Below, piece after piece: positions 1 to 10,532 of a DNA stretch of 64,000 bases (position 1 is the stretch's first letter; each line of letters begins with the position of its first letter). The notes under the pieces are model-generated. The model worked only from the letters and a program-made list of their open reading frames with translations, did no database searches and was not told the DNA's origin. Position numbers and translations under genes: made by a program. Source of the stretch: Strigamia acuminata (Eukaryota; Arthropoda; Chilopoda; Geophilomorpha; Linotaeniidae); the NCBI GenBank assembly GCA_949358305.1, contig OX442316.1, positions 5,580,001 through 5,644,000 on the forward strand. The letters are read 5' to 3'.

Positions 1-1674
1 AAATGCCTGATGCGTAATGTCCCAAGCGCCGTTAAGCGTTCCGTTTAATCTACTGCGCACAAACTCAATGGCTTCACTATTAGTAAAAGTATCCCACAGT
101 CCATCCGATGCCAAGATCATAAATTGAGGCTTAAGGTCGTCCAGATTAAAGGTCAGAACGTCTGGTTCTGCAATAACCAGATTCCGGTCTTTTAGCGGGT
201 AGTCCCCCAAAGCCCGCGAAGTGGCCAGGATGCCGGCGACACGCCAAACACCATTGAAGGCAACGAAGCCGCCAGCTTTTTTTATGCGTTTACGTTCCTT
301 CAGCTACAAAGAAACCAAGGGTTTAGAAATTGTTAATTCAATTTCTGTATTTCTTCAATTAGAGCCAAAGCTTCCAAATAATTAATTAGTGCAGGACTGA
401 GGTGTATTAAATGCACTTAAAAATTAATTATTTGCGAGATGAATTTCAGTATTTTCTATAATTTAATTTAATTTATACACTCAACTAGGTGCATTCAAAA
501 ACTCTAAAACGTATGCAAAACTCGTTTCGTGTTTGTACGTGACGTCATTCCCATTGAATAACATGTGTAAAATTTCTCCAACTAATTACCAAATACTGTA
601 TTAAGTGTTCAAGACCCCACATTGGCGTTGGAGGTTTAAAAGAGTTAAAAACGAGAGCAATAAAGCTAGAGCGCTGTTTCTAATCAAAGAAATACATTAT
701 CTGTAATACCATTTGAGGTTTATGGTCAAAAGATAGAGGAATCGCATTCCCCTTATTATCACAAATAACTCCTCGAGAATCACCAACATTTGCTACAACT
801 AATTTGTTTTTATGTTGCAAAGCTACCAATGCAGTTGTACCTATAAAAAGAAACCTTTTATAGACGTCAAACAAAAGAAAATATTCAATTTCATTACCTG
901 CTATATCACGTCTTTGTTTCGCTATGGTAATTAATTCTTTATCCACATTTAAGATCTCCTCTGTTAAAATTTGTGCATAATTTATATTGTCGCCTTCATT
1001 GGAAACGACTAACCGTTCAGAAAGGCTTTTAAACAATGTTTTCTCAACAAAATCTGATGCTGTCTGCAGTTTGGAACCCAAAAAAAGAGAAAATACATTT
1101 TAGAATTGATAAAAAGTGACGTCATCAATGCACTCCCGAGTCTTTTTAGCACCTAAAATAGGAATTTTTTAATTTTTTTTTATTTTACGGGTGGGGGATT
1201 ATATTTCTACATACACACCTGTCCTCCATGACCATCAAAAACGCCGTATAAACTAATTCCGGTCTTTTCAACATCGGTTATGATGTTAAATCGATCCTCC
1301 ATGGTCGGTCGTCTGCCTTGGATTGCATACACTGCGGCATTTCCGTCCGTCAGTTTCCATTCGGATTTGATGGCTGCGTTTGACACGAGGTATCGGAGGC
1401 CGTTTCGTGCGGCCGAGTGGATGCCAACTGCAATTTGAACTCGGTTTACGACGGTTTTCACCCATAGTTCGAGCGAGTGGAAGAAGAAGAAGAGAACTAG
1501 CAAGCAGAAACCAATTAAAATCGTCTCTGGTTTGAGCAAGTAGAACTTGAGGACTCGAAGTGCATAAATAAACGGTGCGGCATTGAGAGGCGAATTGGTC
1601 ACTATTTTTGATAGGAATCGCATGTGGGAGAGAAAAGTTTGATGAAATAGCTCGTCTTCTAGATCGTCATCCAT
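1..1674 (-). CDS. PP2C-family Ser/Thr phosphatase, PPM1L-like (3' end outside window)
   Basis: Metal-dependent Ser/Thr phosphatase of the PPM family; vertebrate PPM1L is an ER-membrane enzyme acting on stress-kinase and ceramide-transport targets. Exons on the minus strand: 1674-1219, 1063-898, 840-710 and 303 to beyond 1. Phases agree and give 352 codons before the edge; human PPM1L has about 360 residues, so only the C-terminus is missing. Visible: a hydrophobic N-terminal segment (ILIGFCLLVLFFFF) fitting a membrane anchor; the PP2C motifs RPTMEDRF, FDGHGG, VANVGDSRG, ALGDYPLK and ASDGLWD, which carry the metal-binding Asp/Gly residues. The junctions GGQ|TASDF, IAG|TTALVAL and KPQM|LKERKRIKKAGG match the family order. 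The ATG at 1674 is the first in frame. Family assignment is secure; the cellular role is inferred from orthologues. Confidence 0.9.
304..709 (-). other. Intron of the PP2C gene
   Basis: AT-rich intron between the exon ending at 710 (donor ATG|GTATTA) and the exon starting at 303 (acceptor TTTGTAG|CTG). No repeat or coding signal is seen in it. The other introns of the gene are short (841-897 and 1064-1218). Confidence 0.75.
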
Positions 1675-2696
1675 TATTTTGATGACTCAGCGCGGGACGA
1701 TTTCCGATTCCGGGTTCGGGTTACTCGTGGCTAAGCGAAGAGCGGTACTCTAAATAGATCGGAAATAAGATACTATTTTTTATAAGTGTATTATTTTGGA
1801 AAATTATCCTCAATTTCTTTACTTAATTTAATAATTTAATAATAAAAAGGAGTGGGAAAATAATTCTGGTCTCTTAGTAGACAAATTCCATCGTGGTTGC
1901 CATCTAGTGAGTAAACATCGCATTGTCAAAAAATGGTTACTAAACTGTTGTTAATCTATTTTTATATTTAGTATAAAAATAGAACTAAACACTGCACATT
2001 TAGGTGAAAAATGATCACTTTTTATTTCACATTTATTGCATAATTTATAATAAGGATAATATATAAAAAACGATTAAAAATTGAGGTCAATTTCAAAGCT
2101 GCCTAGCAAAATAAAATTCAAAATAAAATAAAATTTTGGAATGGTAAAAAAAAAAAGAAGAAAAACTAACATTAAAATTCAAATATCTGTTGTTATTAGT
2201 TTTTAAAAAACCACAACACTCTTATAAGGCCCCTATGTCGCATTCACAAATGTAACAAATATCATAACTATCAATTTACAAAAACTCCAAGCATCAAAAT
2301 CAAACAACTAAGGTCACTTGCCAGAAGAAGAGAAAAAAAATTACTCCGTACATAAAATCACAATTTTAAAAAACAAAAATACTTTCTAAAATAAATAAAT
2401 TAAGCTATAAATTCATCATTTGGTCATACACGACATTGTTTATGGTCAATTTCTCACTCTTATTGAACAGAATTGAATATACTGAGCAACATTCAACTCT
2501 AGAAATCCCCAAAACAAACAAACCATGAATTTAATATCTACATAGAGCACCGAACCCAAAGAGAACAAATCCAGCATTTTATTCCTATTTGTATAAAAAA
2601 AAATTAAAAAAATCCTTTTCTTTTTTCTATAATAATAATTCATCATAAAAATTAAAAAATCAACAAAAAAAGAAATATTTTGTTTTGTTTTTCTTA
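1675..2696. other. Spacer between PP2C start and BicD end
   Basis: AT-rich sequence holding the probable promoter/5' UTR of the PP2C gene (about 1675-1800) and the 3' UTR of Bicaudal D (up to 2696). Short homopolymer and TA-rich runs only. Short open frames here lack codon bias and splice context, and I see no further gene. Confidence 0.6.
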
Positions 2697-5512
2697 TTAG
2701 TAATCTCTTCTCGTGGGCGAATAACCAAATCGAGTATCATGTATATGATATCCGGCCATTGGATTCACCATATTGACATTGGTTTGCGGTTGCGGTGGAG
2801 CGTGATGGTGGTGACTAACTCTCGGTAGAAAATTCCCCTTGGTTCGCTGCCCACTGCTGCCGGCACTTCGCCTCATGCTACTCCGTTCACGATCCATCTC
2901 CATATCCTCCAACTTTTGCGTCAAGTTCAGTTTCTGCTGTATGGACATGCGCAGAAGAGCATTGAGCGTTTTCTTCTCCTCCTCGGCAGCCGCCAACTTG
3001 TTCTGCAGTTCACCGATCTGCGAGACATACTCCTCGCACCGGGCCGCGAACATGGAGCGTAAGCTGGCAAATGTCAGCGCGTCTTCCTTCAACGCCTTGA
3101 GTTCGTGTCGAAGCTTGTGCATCGTGTCGCTCACCACGCACTTCTCGTTCTCGTATTTTGATTTCAAATTGGCGAGCGCCACCTCGGCCGTTTGCTTGTT
3201 CGCTTTGAGCACTGTGCGCAGCGTGGCGATTTGCTCCCGTTTCGTGCTCAACAGCGACTTCAGCTTGAGAATCTGTTCCTGCAAATCCTCCTTCTCGACC
3301 TCGCTGCCCGAAGATATGTCGTTGCCGGTCGGCGAAGAGGCGCCCGAGAGCGCCGATGATATTGCTTTCTGCCGAAGATGTTCCAGCGTCGTGTCCACCG
3401 CCTTTCGCAGGTGTTTCACCTGATCTTTCACCGTTTCCACCAGCTTCGTGTAGTTGGCCGGATCGGACCGCGACTCTAGCGACATGTTCGACGATAATTT
3501 GTTGCGCAAAGCGTCCAGTTTCTCGGAATCTTCGTTCGAAGACTCCATCGTTAGTTCGGAGTCTTCGCCGCCCACGGCCGGTTTTCGGAGCTGCCGGACT
3601 TGCCGCACGTGGTCCAGCATCACGTGTTGCGGGGTCTCGCCGTTCACCATGCACACGTGGTGGTACATCTGCGCTATGGTCTCTGAAATGGCCACGAGCT
3701 CGTCCTGCGACGCGGTCAGACTCGAGAACGACAATTCCGACATGTTGTTCAGCAACTTGACGTCGTCTTGCAGGTCCACGATGCGGATTTCGTAGGCCGC
3801 CTCCTTGCCCTTCAAACGCGACATGTCGTCGCGTAACGATGACATCATGTTCTCGCCGTCTCTGGGTGACGAAGACGTCGTGTTCTGGATTTTCTCCAAC
3901 TCCTCCTGGGTATCTTTGATGTATTTCGACGCCAAATTGAAGCGATGCAAATGTTGATCCATTAATTTCTTCAAAACCAACGACTCCGCGATTTCATTCT
4001 AGAATTTTTAAATTTAACAAAAAAAAATATTAATAAAAATATCAGAACAACATTTTGTTTTGTTTACGTCTTTGCTTTTTTGAATTTCCTCTTCCCGCAC
4101 TGCTGGCAGATCCTTGTAAAATGCGGCCAATGATTGTAATAACGCCAAGACGTGCGTGCAACGCAATTGTTCGAACATCACTTCGTTCTGCCTGCGATTA
4201 GCCAAATCCTGCATCTCTTTCAAGTGGTTTGTTAAACTCGTTTTATCCGTTTCTAATTTCTCCACTTGCTGTTCGAGTTTCTTGATTTCGGTCATGTGAA
4301 GTTCGCTGTACAAGTCGCCAACGCCCGTTTGGTTGGGTGATAAGGCGCCGTCAGATCCCGTGTTGGCTTTCATGAAATCCTGCTCGATTTTCTTCAGAAC
4401 TGGCGCGTCTTCGTCGCCTTCGACGTCGTCTAAAATCCCCCCTTCGCCGCTCAAGTCTAGAAAACGATTTAAATTAAATTAAATACACGTAAACGTAGAT
4501 TTTCCAATTTCTCACTGACCGGCCAATTTAAATCGATTGTAATTCAGTTTATTATACGAAATTTGTTGATCCAATTCTTTCCTTAACACGTATTTCTGCT
4601 CCCGTTCGGCCTGTAAAGACTCGAGAGCTTCGTCCAGTTGTTTCAAGGCGAGCCTCTTCAAATTAGAAACTTCCTCCATTTGTCCGTTCAGAACGTTCAC
4701 CTCTTCTTGCAAACGCCGCAACTCGTGTTTAGCACCTTCGAATTCCACCTGAAAACACATTTGTCATTGGATATTTTATATTATTTTATTTTTTAATTTT
4801 CTAGCTCACTTGTGACGACCGCAGCACCGAAACTTGCTTCTGTAAACTTATATTCTCCTCCTCCAACTCGGAATAATCGGCCAACATTCGCGTTTCCATC
4901 GATTTCAGCTCCCTGACCTCCTGTTTCAACGATTTCTTCTCCGTTTCCGACGATCCCTTGATTTTCTGCAGTTCGTTCGCTTCCTGGACCAAATGCTCCT
5001 TCTCGCACAGACATCTGTCCAGTTCGTGGCGCACCTGAAACCGCAAAAGGTCAGAAACAACATTTCATCAGTCCGTTACTAACTGCGCTACCTGTTTGAG
5101 TTCATTCTCTAGTTCCACGATACTACTAGTTAAACTAGCTTCACGGTCCGCAGTTTCCGACAACAGACTTTCCTCCTGCTCGATCCCGGTTTTTGTTGAC
5201 ACTTTGTGAGTTGTTTGAAACTTATTCAACGCCTGTTGTTGAAATAAAAAGAAAAAAATCAATAGAATTCAACAGGCGCAATTAAAAACAACGTGGACTA
5301 CTCGCCTCCTTGACACAATGAAGTTCATGCCGTGTGTTTTCGTATAGGTTTTCGTATTCTTCGCATTTTTCTTGCCAATTGCTTTTTTCTTTGAGCAGAT
5401 CCAGGCCATATTGGGCGGATTGGATTTTGTCGTAATTTGCCTGAGCCAATTCCCTTTGCAATCGCTCCACTTCGAGTTTCAGATCGTCGATCGTTTCGGC
5501 CACGTCAGCCAT
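2697..5512 (-). CDS. BicD: Bicaudal D dynein-cargo adaptor, complete
   Basis: Coiled-coil adaptor linking cytoplasmic dynein/dynactin to cargo (Rab6 vesicles, Egalitarian-mRNA complexes in insects). Exons on the minus strand: 5512-5306, 5232-5092, 5034-4810, 4748-4520, 4456-4068, 3998-2697. They total 2493 nt with consistent phases, giving 830 residues, near the usual BicD length. The N-terminal segment contains YDKIQSAQYGLDLLKEK; the central coiled coil contains LADYSELEEENISLQKQVSV, strongly typical of BicD; the last exon has the conserved C-terminal cargo-binding coiled coil (RHELKALKEDALTFASLR and EEYVSQIGELQNKLAAAEEE). The first intron has a GC donor (GAG|GCGAGT) paired with an AG acceptor, the only join that keeps VKE|ALNK in frame. 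The ATG at 5512 is the first in frame. The large GC-rich last exon produces several antisense shadow frames that are not genes. Confidence 0.95.
5233..5305 (-). other. GC-AG intron in BicD
   Basis: Reading the minus strand, exon 1 ends AAG GAG and is followed by GCGAGTAG; the next exon follows CAACAACAG. Only this GC donor preserves phase 0 (VKE|ALNKF) and the family sequence. The nearby GT, two bases downstream, would shift the frame. GC-AG introns with a strong AG|GCRAGT context are a known minor class. Confidence 0.8.
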
Positions 5513-6866
5513 GATTGTTTACAATTAGCAGCGATGAAGAGAGTTTCACATTTTTAACTTTTCGCACGAATCGATTGCATATCGGATCGTTTTTGCCACC
5601 CGGCCACCATCTTGGCAGTCGTGACTGAGGGGATGAAACAAGGATGGTTGTTGGTGAGTTATTTCTTGTAAGGAGAAGTCCCATTGGTTGGTTTGTATTT
5701 TTGCATTCCATCACAACAAAATAAAGTGAGCACGCTTTCTATACAAAAGAAATTATTGTTTTACATTTGTGGAAATGGAGACTCGTTCATTGTTTGTCTC
5801 TGTTAACGCGGAGACAAACAGTTTTTGGAAAATTTACGAGATTGAATTTATTTGTTTCCTGTAAGAGCACTCTTTGCTAGTGCGTGTTCGTTTGCCCTCT
5901 GTTGATAAATGTGTGTACTAAACTCTATTCCAAAAAGTAATTGAAATACTCCCATTGGTTGGGAGATTCATAACACCAGTATAAATGCATTGAAAATCTT
6001 CGCACAAGTCTACTGGAATCTGAAAACAGCATCATATTCAATACACAACTGAACTAGAGCACCAACCAACCAATGGGAGTATTTCAATTACTTTTTGGAA
6101 TAGAGTTTAGTTGTATGTATTTGTATCTCTTTTAATTCAAAGTTTTTTACGTTTTGCACAATCATTCCACTGAATAAATGAAATAAAAAATGTAAATTCA
6201 TTCTATCTGTAAAAAAAATAAGAAATTTTTTTTAGATCCTTTTTTGACATCAATTTTAAAATTTTTTTTCAAATTATTTTTCATTCACAATTCCAATTAC
6301 TCAATATTTAAATTTTTCAAACTTATTTTACGATGACGTTTGAGACAAGTTCGTTGGGATAGCCCGAGATGACGCCAACTGTTTTTTCAGGTTGAACCAA
6401 TGAATGCAAAGTAGCAAAAAAGTAGCTATACAGTAATATCTTTTAATTCAATAAATTAAATAACAAAACAACACTGTAAAAAAAAAATAATAAAAAAAAT
6501 AAAAGCAATTTTTTGGTTCTTTTTTTTCATCAATTTTACAATTTTTTTTGTTTTATTATTTTTCGTTCACGATTACACAATTTCACAATTTCACACTTCC
6601 ATTTATTCGATTTTTAACATTTTTCAAACTTAGTTTACGATTTTTCCTTTTCCACAAATCCGATAGTGAAATCAAAGTCAAACGCATGAATTTTCTGAAC
6701 TCAAAACAAACAAACACCCAATAAAATTCCTCTTTCAAAAACAAAAAATTTGACAACTGCATCAACATTTTCTTCAATTTTGTCACTTTGACTGCTGGCT
6801 TATATTCCTTTGTAACCAACTCCAAATTGTCCAATAAATCATACTAATCAAAAGAGGAAGTACCAA
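5513..6866. other. Spacer between BicD and the minus-strand winged-helix gene
   Basis: Contains the BicD promoter/5' UTR (about 5513-5700), the long perfect inverted repeat described separately (5917-6111), and then AT-rich sequence (6112-6866) that includes the probable 3' UTR of the minus-strand winged-helix gene. The short minus-strand open frame at 6583-6834 shows no family similarity and I do not call it. Confidence 0.55.
5917..6111. repeat. 46-bp perfect inverted repeat with 103-bp loop
   Basis: The left arm (5917-5962, starting ACTAAACTCTATTCC and ending CCCATTGGTTGG) is the exact reverse complement of the right arm (6066-6111). The spacer holds TATAAATGCATTG and no open frame. Each arm carries a CCAAT box (ATTGG on one arm, CCAAT on the other). 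A 12-base piece of the arm (CCCATTGGTTGG) recurs at 5680-5691. Perfect identity over 46 bp points to a young foldback element/MITE or an assembly inversion; no convincing target-site duplication is visible. Confidence 0.85.
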
Positions 6867-7748
6867 TCACAAAACCTGTGCCCCACCTCCTCCGTCAAAA
6901 TGATCGACACCTTCGTCAGACACATCCTTCACCATCCAAAAAGTCTCCGACCTCTTCACAATTCTTCTGTTCCCAGACGTGCATGGTCTTTGATGCACTC
7001 GCAGCGAGGCCGAGTGCGTGCACGGTTTTCTTGGCTTCACCGGCGGTGGATTCACGTTCCTTGGCGGCTGTCGTGGTGTTGGTCGTGCCTTCGGTTGATG
7101 ATCTTGGTGTTGATGTTGGTTTTTGTCTTTGTCTTGGTGTTGGTGTTGGTGTTGGTGTTGGTGATGTTGATGTTGATGTTGGTGTTGGTGTTGGTGATGT
7201 TGGTGATGTTGGTGTTGAGGTTTTGTCTTGGGCGTTGGGTGTTGGTACTTGGTCTTGGGCGTTGGATGTGATTGTGGGCATCTCGACTTTGGCACTGGGT
7301 GTTGATATTTCGTTTTCGTGACGGGCGGTGAATATTGCCTCGAATCGGCCACTGGAGCGTATTTTTGATTCTTTGCTGGGTTTTTTGGCTTCGGTGGATG
7401 CTTCGGTGGATTTTTCGGTGGCTTCTCGGGCATGGGTAGTGGTAGTGGTGGGAATCGTTCAGGGACCTGCTGAGTGGGTGGTCGTTTGTTGCCGTTGCGT
7501 CCACTAGAGCGCTGAGCGACGCAGTATCTGCCGTCGCCGTAATTTCGTCGCAGGAAACCCATGCTGATTCCTTTCTTCATAGCTGCCTTGATTACTCGCA
7601 TGAGTTCCCAGTCTTCGAGTGGGATCGGTGTGGTCATACGCAGGTAGCCGAAAACCTCAACGGCGGTGGCACCTTTGCACTTCATGTGCAGAAGCGCGTT
7701 TAGAACCAATCGGAATAGTTTTTCTGGAGTTGGGCAAGCGGGAGGCAT
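6867..7748 (-). CDS. Winged-helix (linker-histone-like) protein with Pro/His/Gln-rich tail
   Basis: Single-exon frame of 293 residues. Residues about 8-75 form a short helix-rich head (LFRLVLNALLHMKCKGATAV, then LRRNYGDGRYCVAQRSSGRN) that aligns closely with the head of the divergent gene at 8334. The pattern is three helices ending in a G-[FY]-[IL]-RR-NY-x-DGRY wing, resembling linker-histone H15-type winged-helix domains and the short DUF4777-like proteins of flies. The rest is low complexity: Pro/Lys-rich, then a run of His-Gln dipeptides from a GGTGTT-type tandem repeat, then basic. Lys/Arg/Pro/His richness would fit nucleic-acid or chromatin binding, perhaps in sperm, but that is inference. 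The reverse strand of the repeat gives long spurious frames. The ATG at 7748 opens the conserved head. Confidence 0.7.
   Translation of the reverse strand: MPPACPTPEKLFRLVLNALLHMKCKGATAVEVFGYLRMTTPIPLEDWELMRVIKAAMKKGISMGFLRRNYGDGRYCVAQRSSGRNGNKRPPTQQVPERFPPLPLPMPEKPPKNPPKHPPKPKNPAKNQKYAPVADSRQYSPPVTKTKYQHPVPKSRCPQSHPTPKTKYQHPTPKTKPQHQHHQHHQHQHQHQHQHHQHQHQHQHQDKDKNQHQHQDHQPKARPTPRQPPRNVNPPPVKPRKPCTHSASLRVHQRPCTSGNRRIVKRSETFWMVKDVSDEGVDHFDGGGGAQVL
7130..7222. repeat. Coding trinucleotide/hexanucleotide tandem repeat (GGTGTT/GATGTT)
   Basis: A run of imperfect GGTGTT and GATGTT units on the plus strand, read on the minus strand as His-Gln-rich codons in the tail of the winged-helix protein. Repeat length is likely to be polymorphic. 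Confidence 0.8.
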
Positions 7749-8333
7749 TTTGAATTTTTTTTTCTTAAAATATTTGAGCCAGCAGGAAAATGTGTGTACT
7801 AAACGGCAGCCACGATATTTTTTTTTACGGTCACATTCGAATGGATTGAGTGTGTATGGTTGCCGTGATTACCAACAGTGGTGTGAGTGATGCGGGTTGC
7901 GATTGTTGGGGATTTGAATGAACGATGGACGAAAAGAAGAAGCCAGAGTGAACATTTCGGCGTCGGTGTTTTAAATTTTTTAAATTTTCAACCGATTTGA
8001 AGCTTAAAAAAAAAAACACGGATTAAAAATTTAAAAAAAAAAGAATAGAAGCCTCTCGTATTTAAAAAAAATGGCGGAAAATTGACATGTATTCATCTGC
8101 TCAAACATTTAACACTTGTGAGTATCGACATACTCTAACTTCGCATTGAAAAGATGGAAATAAAGCATGGAAAGAAAATCCGTCGCTTTAAAGCTGTGTA
8201 TTTCTCTGCGAATTGTTACGAGTTGTCATAGGTTTAACAATGTTAATAATAATAACGTCAATTCTTTCGAATCATGATAGAAAAGTAACGGTCGCCATTT
8301 GGCCTGTTTTGCTGCTGGCTCGAAAAATTAAAA
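7749..8333. promoter_or_regulatory. Shared intergenic region of a divergent paralogous pair
   Basis: 585 bp separate the start codons of the two head-to-head winged-helix genes, so a bidirectional promoter is plausible. A 17-base word (AAATGTGTGTACTAAAC) at 7788-7804 also occurs at 5907-5923, overlapping the left end of the inverted repeat upstream. No clear TATA box was identified. The regulatory role is inference from position. Confidence 0.4.
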
Positions 8334-9230
8334 ATGTGTTGTCCAAGTTCGGAGCAATTATTCAAGATGACGTTACAAGCACTTCAACACATGAACTGTG
8401 GCAACGGAGCCACACCTGTTGAAATAATCACGTACTTGCGCCAAACCAAAGCCATTCCTGTCGAAGACTGCACACTCATGCAATTCATCAAAATGACGCT
8501 CAAGAAAGGTATTTGTGGTGGATACATACGTCGAAATTACTGCGACGGACGCTACTACATTGCCAACCGGTCAAGCGGACGGTGTAAAAGAAAACCACCC
8601 ATTTGCGTGCCCAAGGAGTGTCCGCCTCCGTGTAGAAAGCCGAAATGTCCACCCCCGTGCCCTCCACCGTGTTGTCCCAAGTGTCCACCCAAGTGTCCAC
8701 CCAAGTGTCCACCCAAGTGTCCCAAACCCAGGTGTCCACCACCGTGTCCCAAGTGTCCACCACCTTGTCCTAAACCAAAACCGTTTATTCCCCCATATAG
8801 ACCGTGCCCACCGCCGTGCCCACCGCCTTGTCCACCCAAGTGTCCCAAGCCGAAATGTCCACCCAAGTGTCCACCGCCATGTCCGAAACCGAAGAAGAAA
8901 AAGTGCCCGCCGCCTTGTTGTCCGAAGCCGAAGTGTCCACCGCCTTGTTGTCCGAAGCCGAAGTGTCCAAAACCTTGTTGTCCGAAGCCGAAGTGTCCAA
9001 AACCTTGTTGTCCGAAGTGTTCAGAGTTGAGTTTGAGCGGCAATGGTTCGGCCCCGAGACCAATGGCGACACGTAAGAGTATTAAAAGTCGCCCGGAAGT
9101 AGAGAAGGAGAGGAGTGATAAGAATAAGAGGTCGAGATCGAGTTTAAGTTGGTGGTTGCGACAAAAAAAAATGGAAAAAGACGAGCGAGAGACCAGCAGC
9201 AAAATACAAAATTTATTCAAGCCCGGTTAA
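8334..9230 (+). CDS. Winged-helix (linker-histone-like) protein with Cys-Pro-Lys repeat tail
   Basis: Single-exon frame of 298 residues. The head (residues about 5-85) contains LFKMTLQALQHMNCGNGATP, IKMTLKKGICGGYIRRNYCD and GRYYIANRSSGR, and matches the head of the divergent gene at 6867-7748 position by position. The middle (about 90-232) is almost only Cys, Pro and Lys in CPPPC, CPPKC, CPKPKC and CCPKPK units, with very many cysteines. The C-terminus is basic and serine-rich. Cys/Pro/Lys-rich tails recall insect male-germline structural and protamine-like proteins, which suggests sperm chromatin or sheath packing through disulfides, but there is no direct evidence. The start lies where homology to the paralogue begins. 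Confidence 0.75.
   Translation: MCCPSSEQLFKMTLQALQHMNCGNGATPVEIITYLRQTKAIPVEDCTLMQFIKMTLKKGICGGYIRRNYCDGRYYIANRSSGRCKRKPPICVPKECPPPCRKPKCPPPCPPPCCPKCPPKCPPKCPPKCPKPRCPPPCPKCPPPCPKPKPFIPPYRPCPPPCPPPCPPKCPKPKCPPKCPPPCPKPKKKKCPPPCCPKPKCPPPCCPKPKCPKPCCPKPKCPKPCCPKCSELSLSGNGSAPRPMATRKSIKSRPEVEKERSDKNKRSRSSLSWWLRQKKMEKDERETSSKIQNLFKPG
8640..9020. repeat. Tandem coding repeats of Cys-Pro-Lys units
   Basis: Short units such as AAGTGTCCACCC (8678-8720) and the longer CCTTGTTGTCCGAAGCCGAA unit (repeated from about 8931 to 9020) are reiterated nearly identically. This indicates recent expansion by slippage or unequal exchange, within the tail of the plus-strand winged-helix protein. Confidence 0.85.
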
Positions 9231-10453
9231 AAGGGGGACGCGCCACGAAAAATTCCGAACTATGGACGAAACTACAAAATGGAAAAATTTAATTTGCTCA
9301 CGATCTATTGGGAATCAAGTGATAATGTTTGATCTGTAATAAGACCTGAAAAAGAGGAAAATGTTTTATCGAATGTAAAAATTGTACGACATTTTAATGA
9401 TGAGTTGAAAAAAAATAATTGAAATGTTCAATTTACACGAGAAAGGAAACCAAAAAAATGGAAAAACGAATGAAAATGCATTCTAAACTTAAAAAAAAAT
9501 AGGAAAAAAAAAATTGAAAAAAAATTGTGAAATTAAAAAATATTTTTAAAGCGATAAACCGCTGAAAAGTTTCCAATTTTAATCGCCTTAAGTCGCTACG
9601 AAATAAATTTAGTTCAAACATATTCAAGGGCAATGCTTGACGATAGGGCATTGTGTTGATAAAGTGACATAAGGACATAGAATTCAAACATTCCTATCAA
9701 TTTTATCTCTATACGCTTTGCCTTGAATTGTATTCGTGCTTCATTAATCATATTTAAATAAAACATTACTTAATGTATTCGCTGCCAACCCCAGTTTAAG
9801 TGGTTTCAAGTAGCGAACTAATGGAGAAAGATGCTGTGTGGTGTGGTTAATTTAATTATTTGTCTTAAGACATCACGACCTATTTTTCTCAAACGAAGGA
9901 GCAAAAGTTAGTAGGTTGTCAGGTACAATGTCGGCCATCGACAGTCAGTGAATGTTTAGTCAGCTGATAAACTCCCTGGCAACGTCCCGCACTTGATTAA
10001 ATGGATTCATAATGCGATTAATTCAATGAACTCCGCGCATTTTCTTTTAATTTACCGTTTACGCATCGAATTTCAGAAAAAACAGTTTCTCTTTATTGTC
10101 TAATAAATATTGATTACTTGCACAATGAAACGGCAATTTCTTGCACTGATCAATATTCCTTTTCCCAAACGGTTCATTCACTCGTCATTTTTTTAAATTC
10201 CATTTTATTTATATTTCCAATTTTCACGACTCTCCGTCGTGATTCCACACATGTAAATTCCTAACTCGTTCCATTAAAAAGCGAATTAATATTATATTTT
10301 CCCATATAAATTCCAAAAGCAGAAATTATACTAAAATATGCAACTTTCTTTCATTCCTTTTCAATTTTCCCATAAACTCACAATCCTTCACAGCACCACG
10401 TGTCTGCAATCTGTCAATAACGACACAGTGTGCATCGCTATTGACCTCGGACA
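9231..10453. other. Spacer before the secreted-protein cluster
   Basis: AT-rich. Holds the 3' UTR of the winged-helix gene and the upstream region of the first cluster gene. No recognisable gene, RNA or transposon. Confidence 0.55.
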
Positions 10454-10460
10454 TATAAAA
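10454..10460 (+). promoter_or_regulatory. TATA box of cluster gene 1
   Basis: TATAAAA, 73 bp before the start codon at 10533. It leaves room for initiation near 10485-10500 and a short 5' leader. Confidence 0.6.
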
Positions 10461-10532
10461 AGAAAACTGACGTCCTCATTTCTTCAAACGTGGTTCGGCA
10501 CGCGTCACTCACATTAACTTCCACGTCCAACC

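Noticed and set aside
2839-3795. Long plus- and minus-strand open frames overlapping the last BicD exon
   Set aside because: They are shadows of the GC-rich coding exon in other frames, rich in Arg/Ser/Cys, without start context or homology.
6878-7504. Val/Leu/Gly- and Thr/Pro-rich open frames opposite the winged-helix tail
   Set aside because: They arise from the GGTGTT repeat read in other frames.
8500-9220. Val-Asp-Thr- and Gly-His-rich frames over the Cys-Pro repeats
   Set aside because: Repeat-generated shadows of the plus-strand gene.
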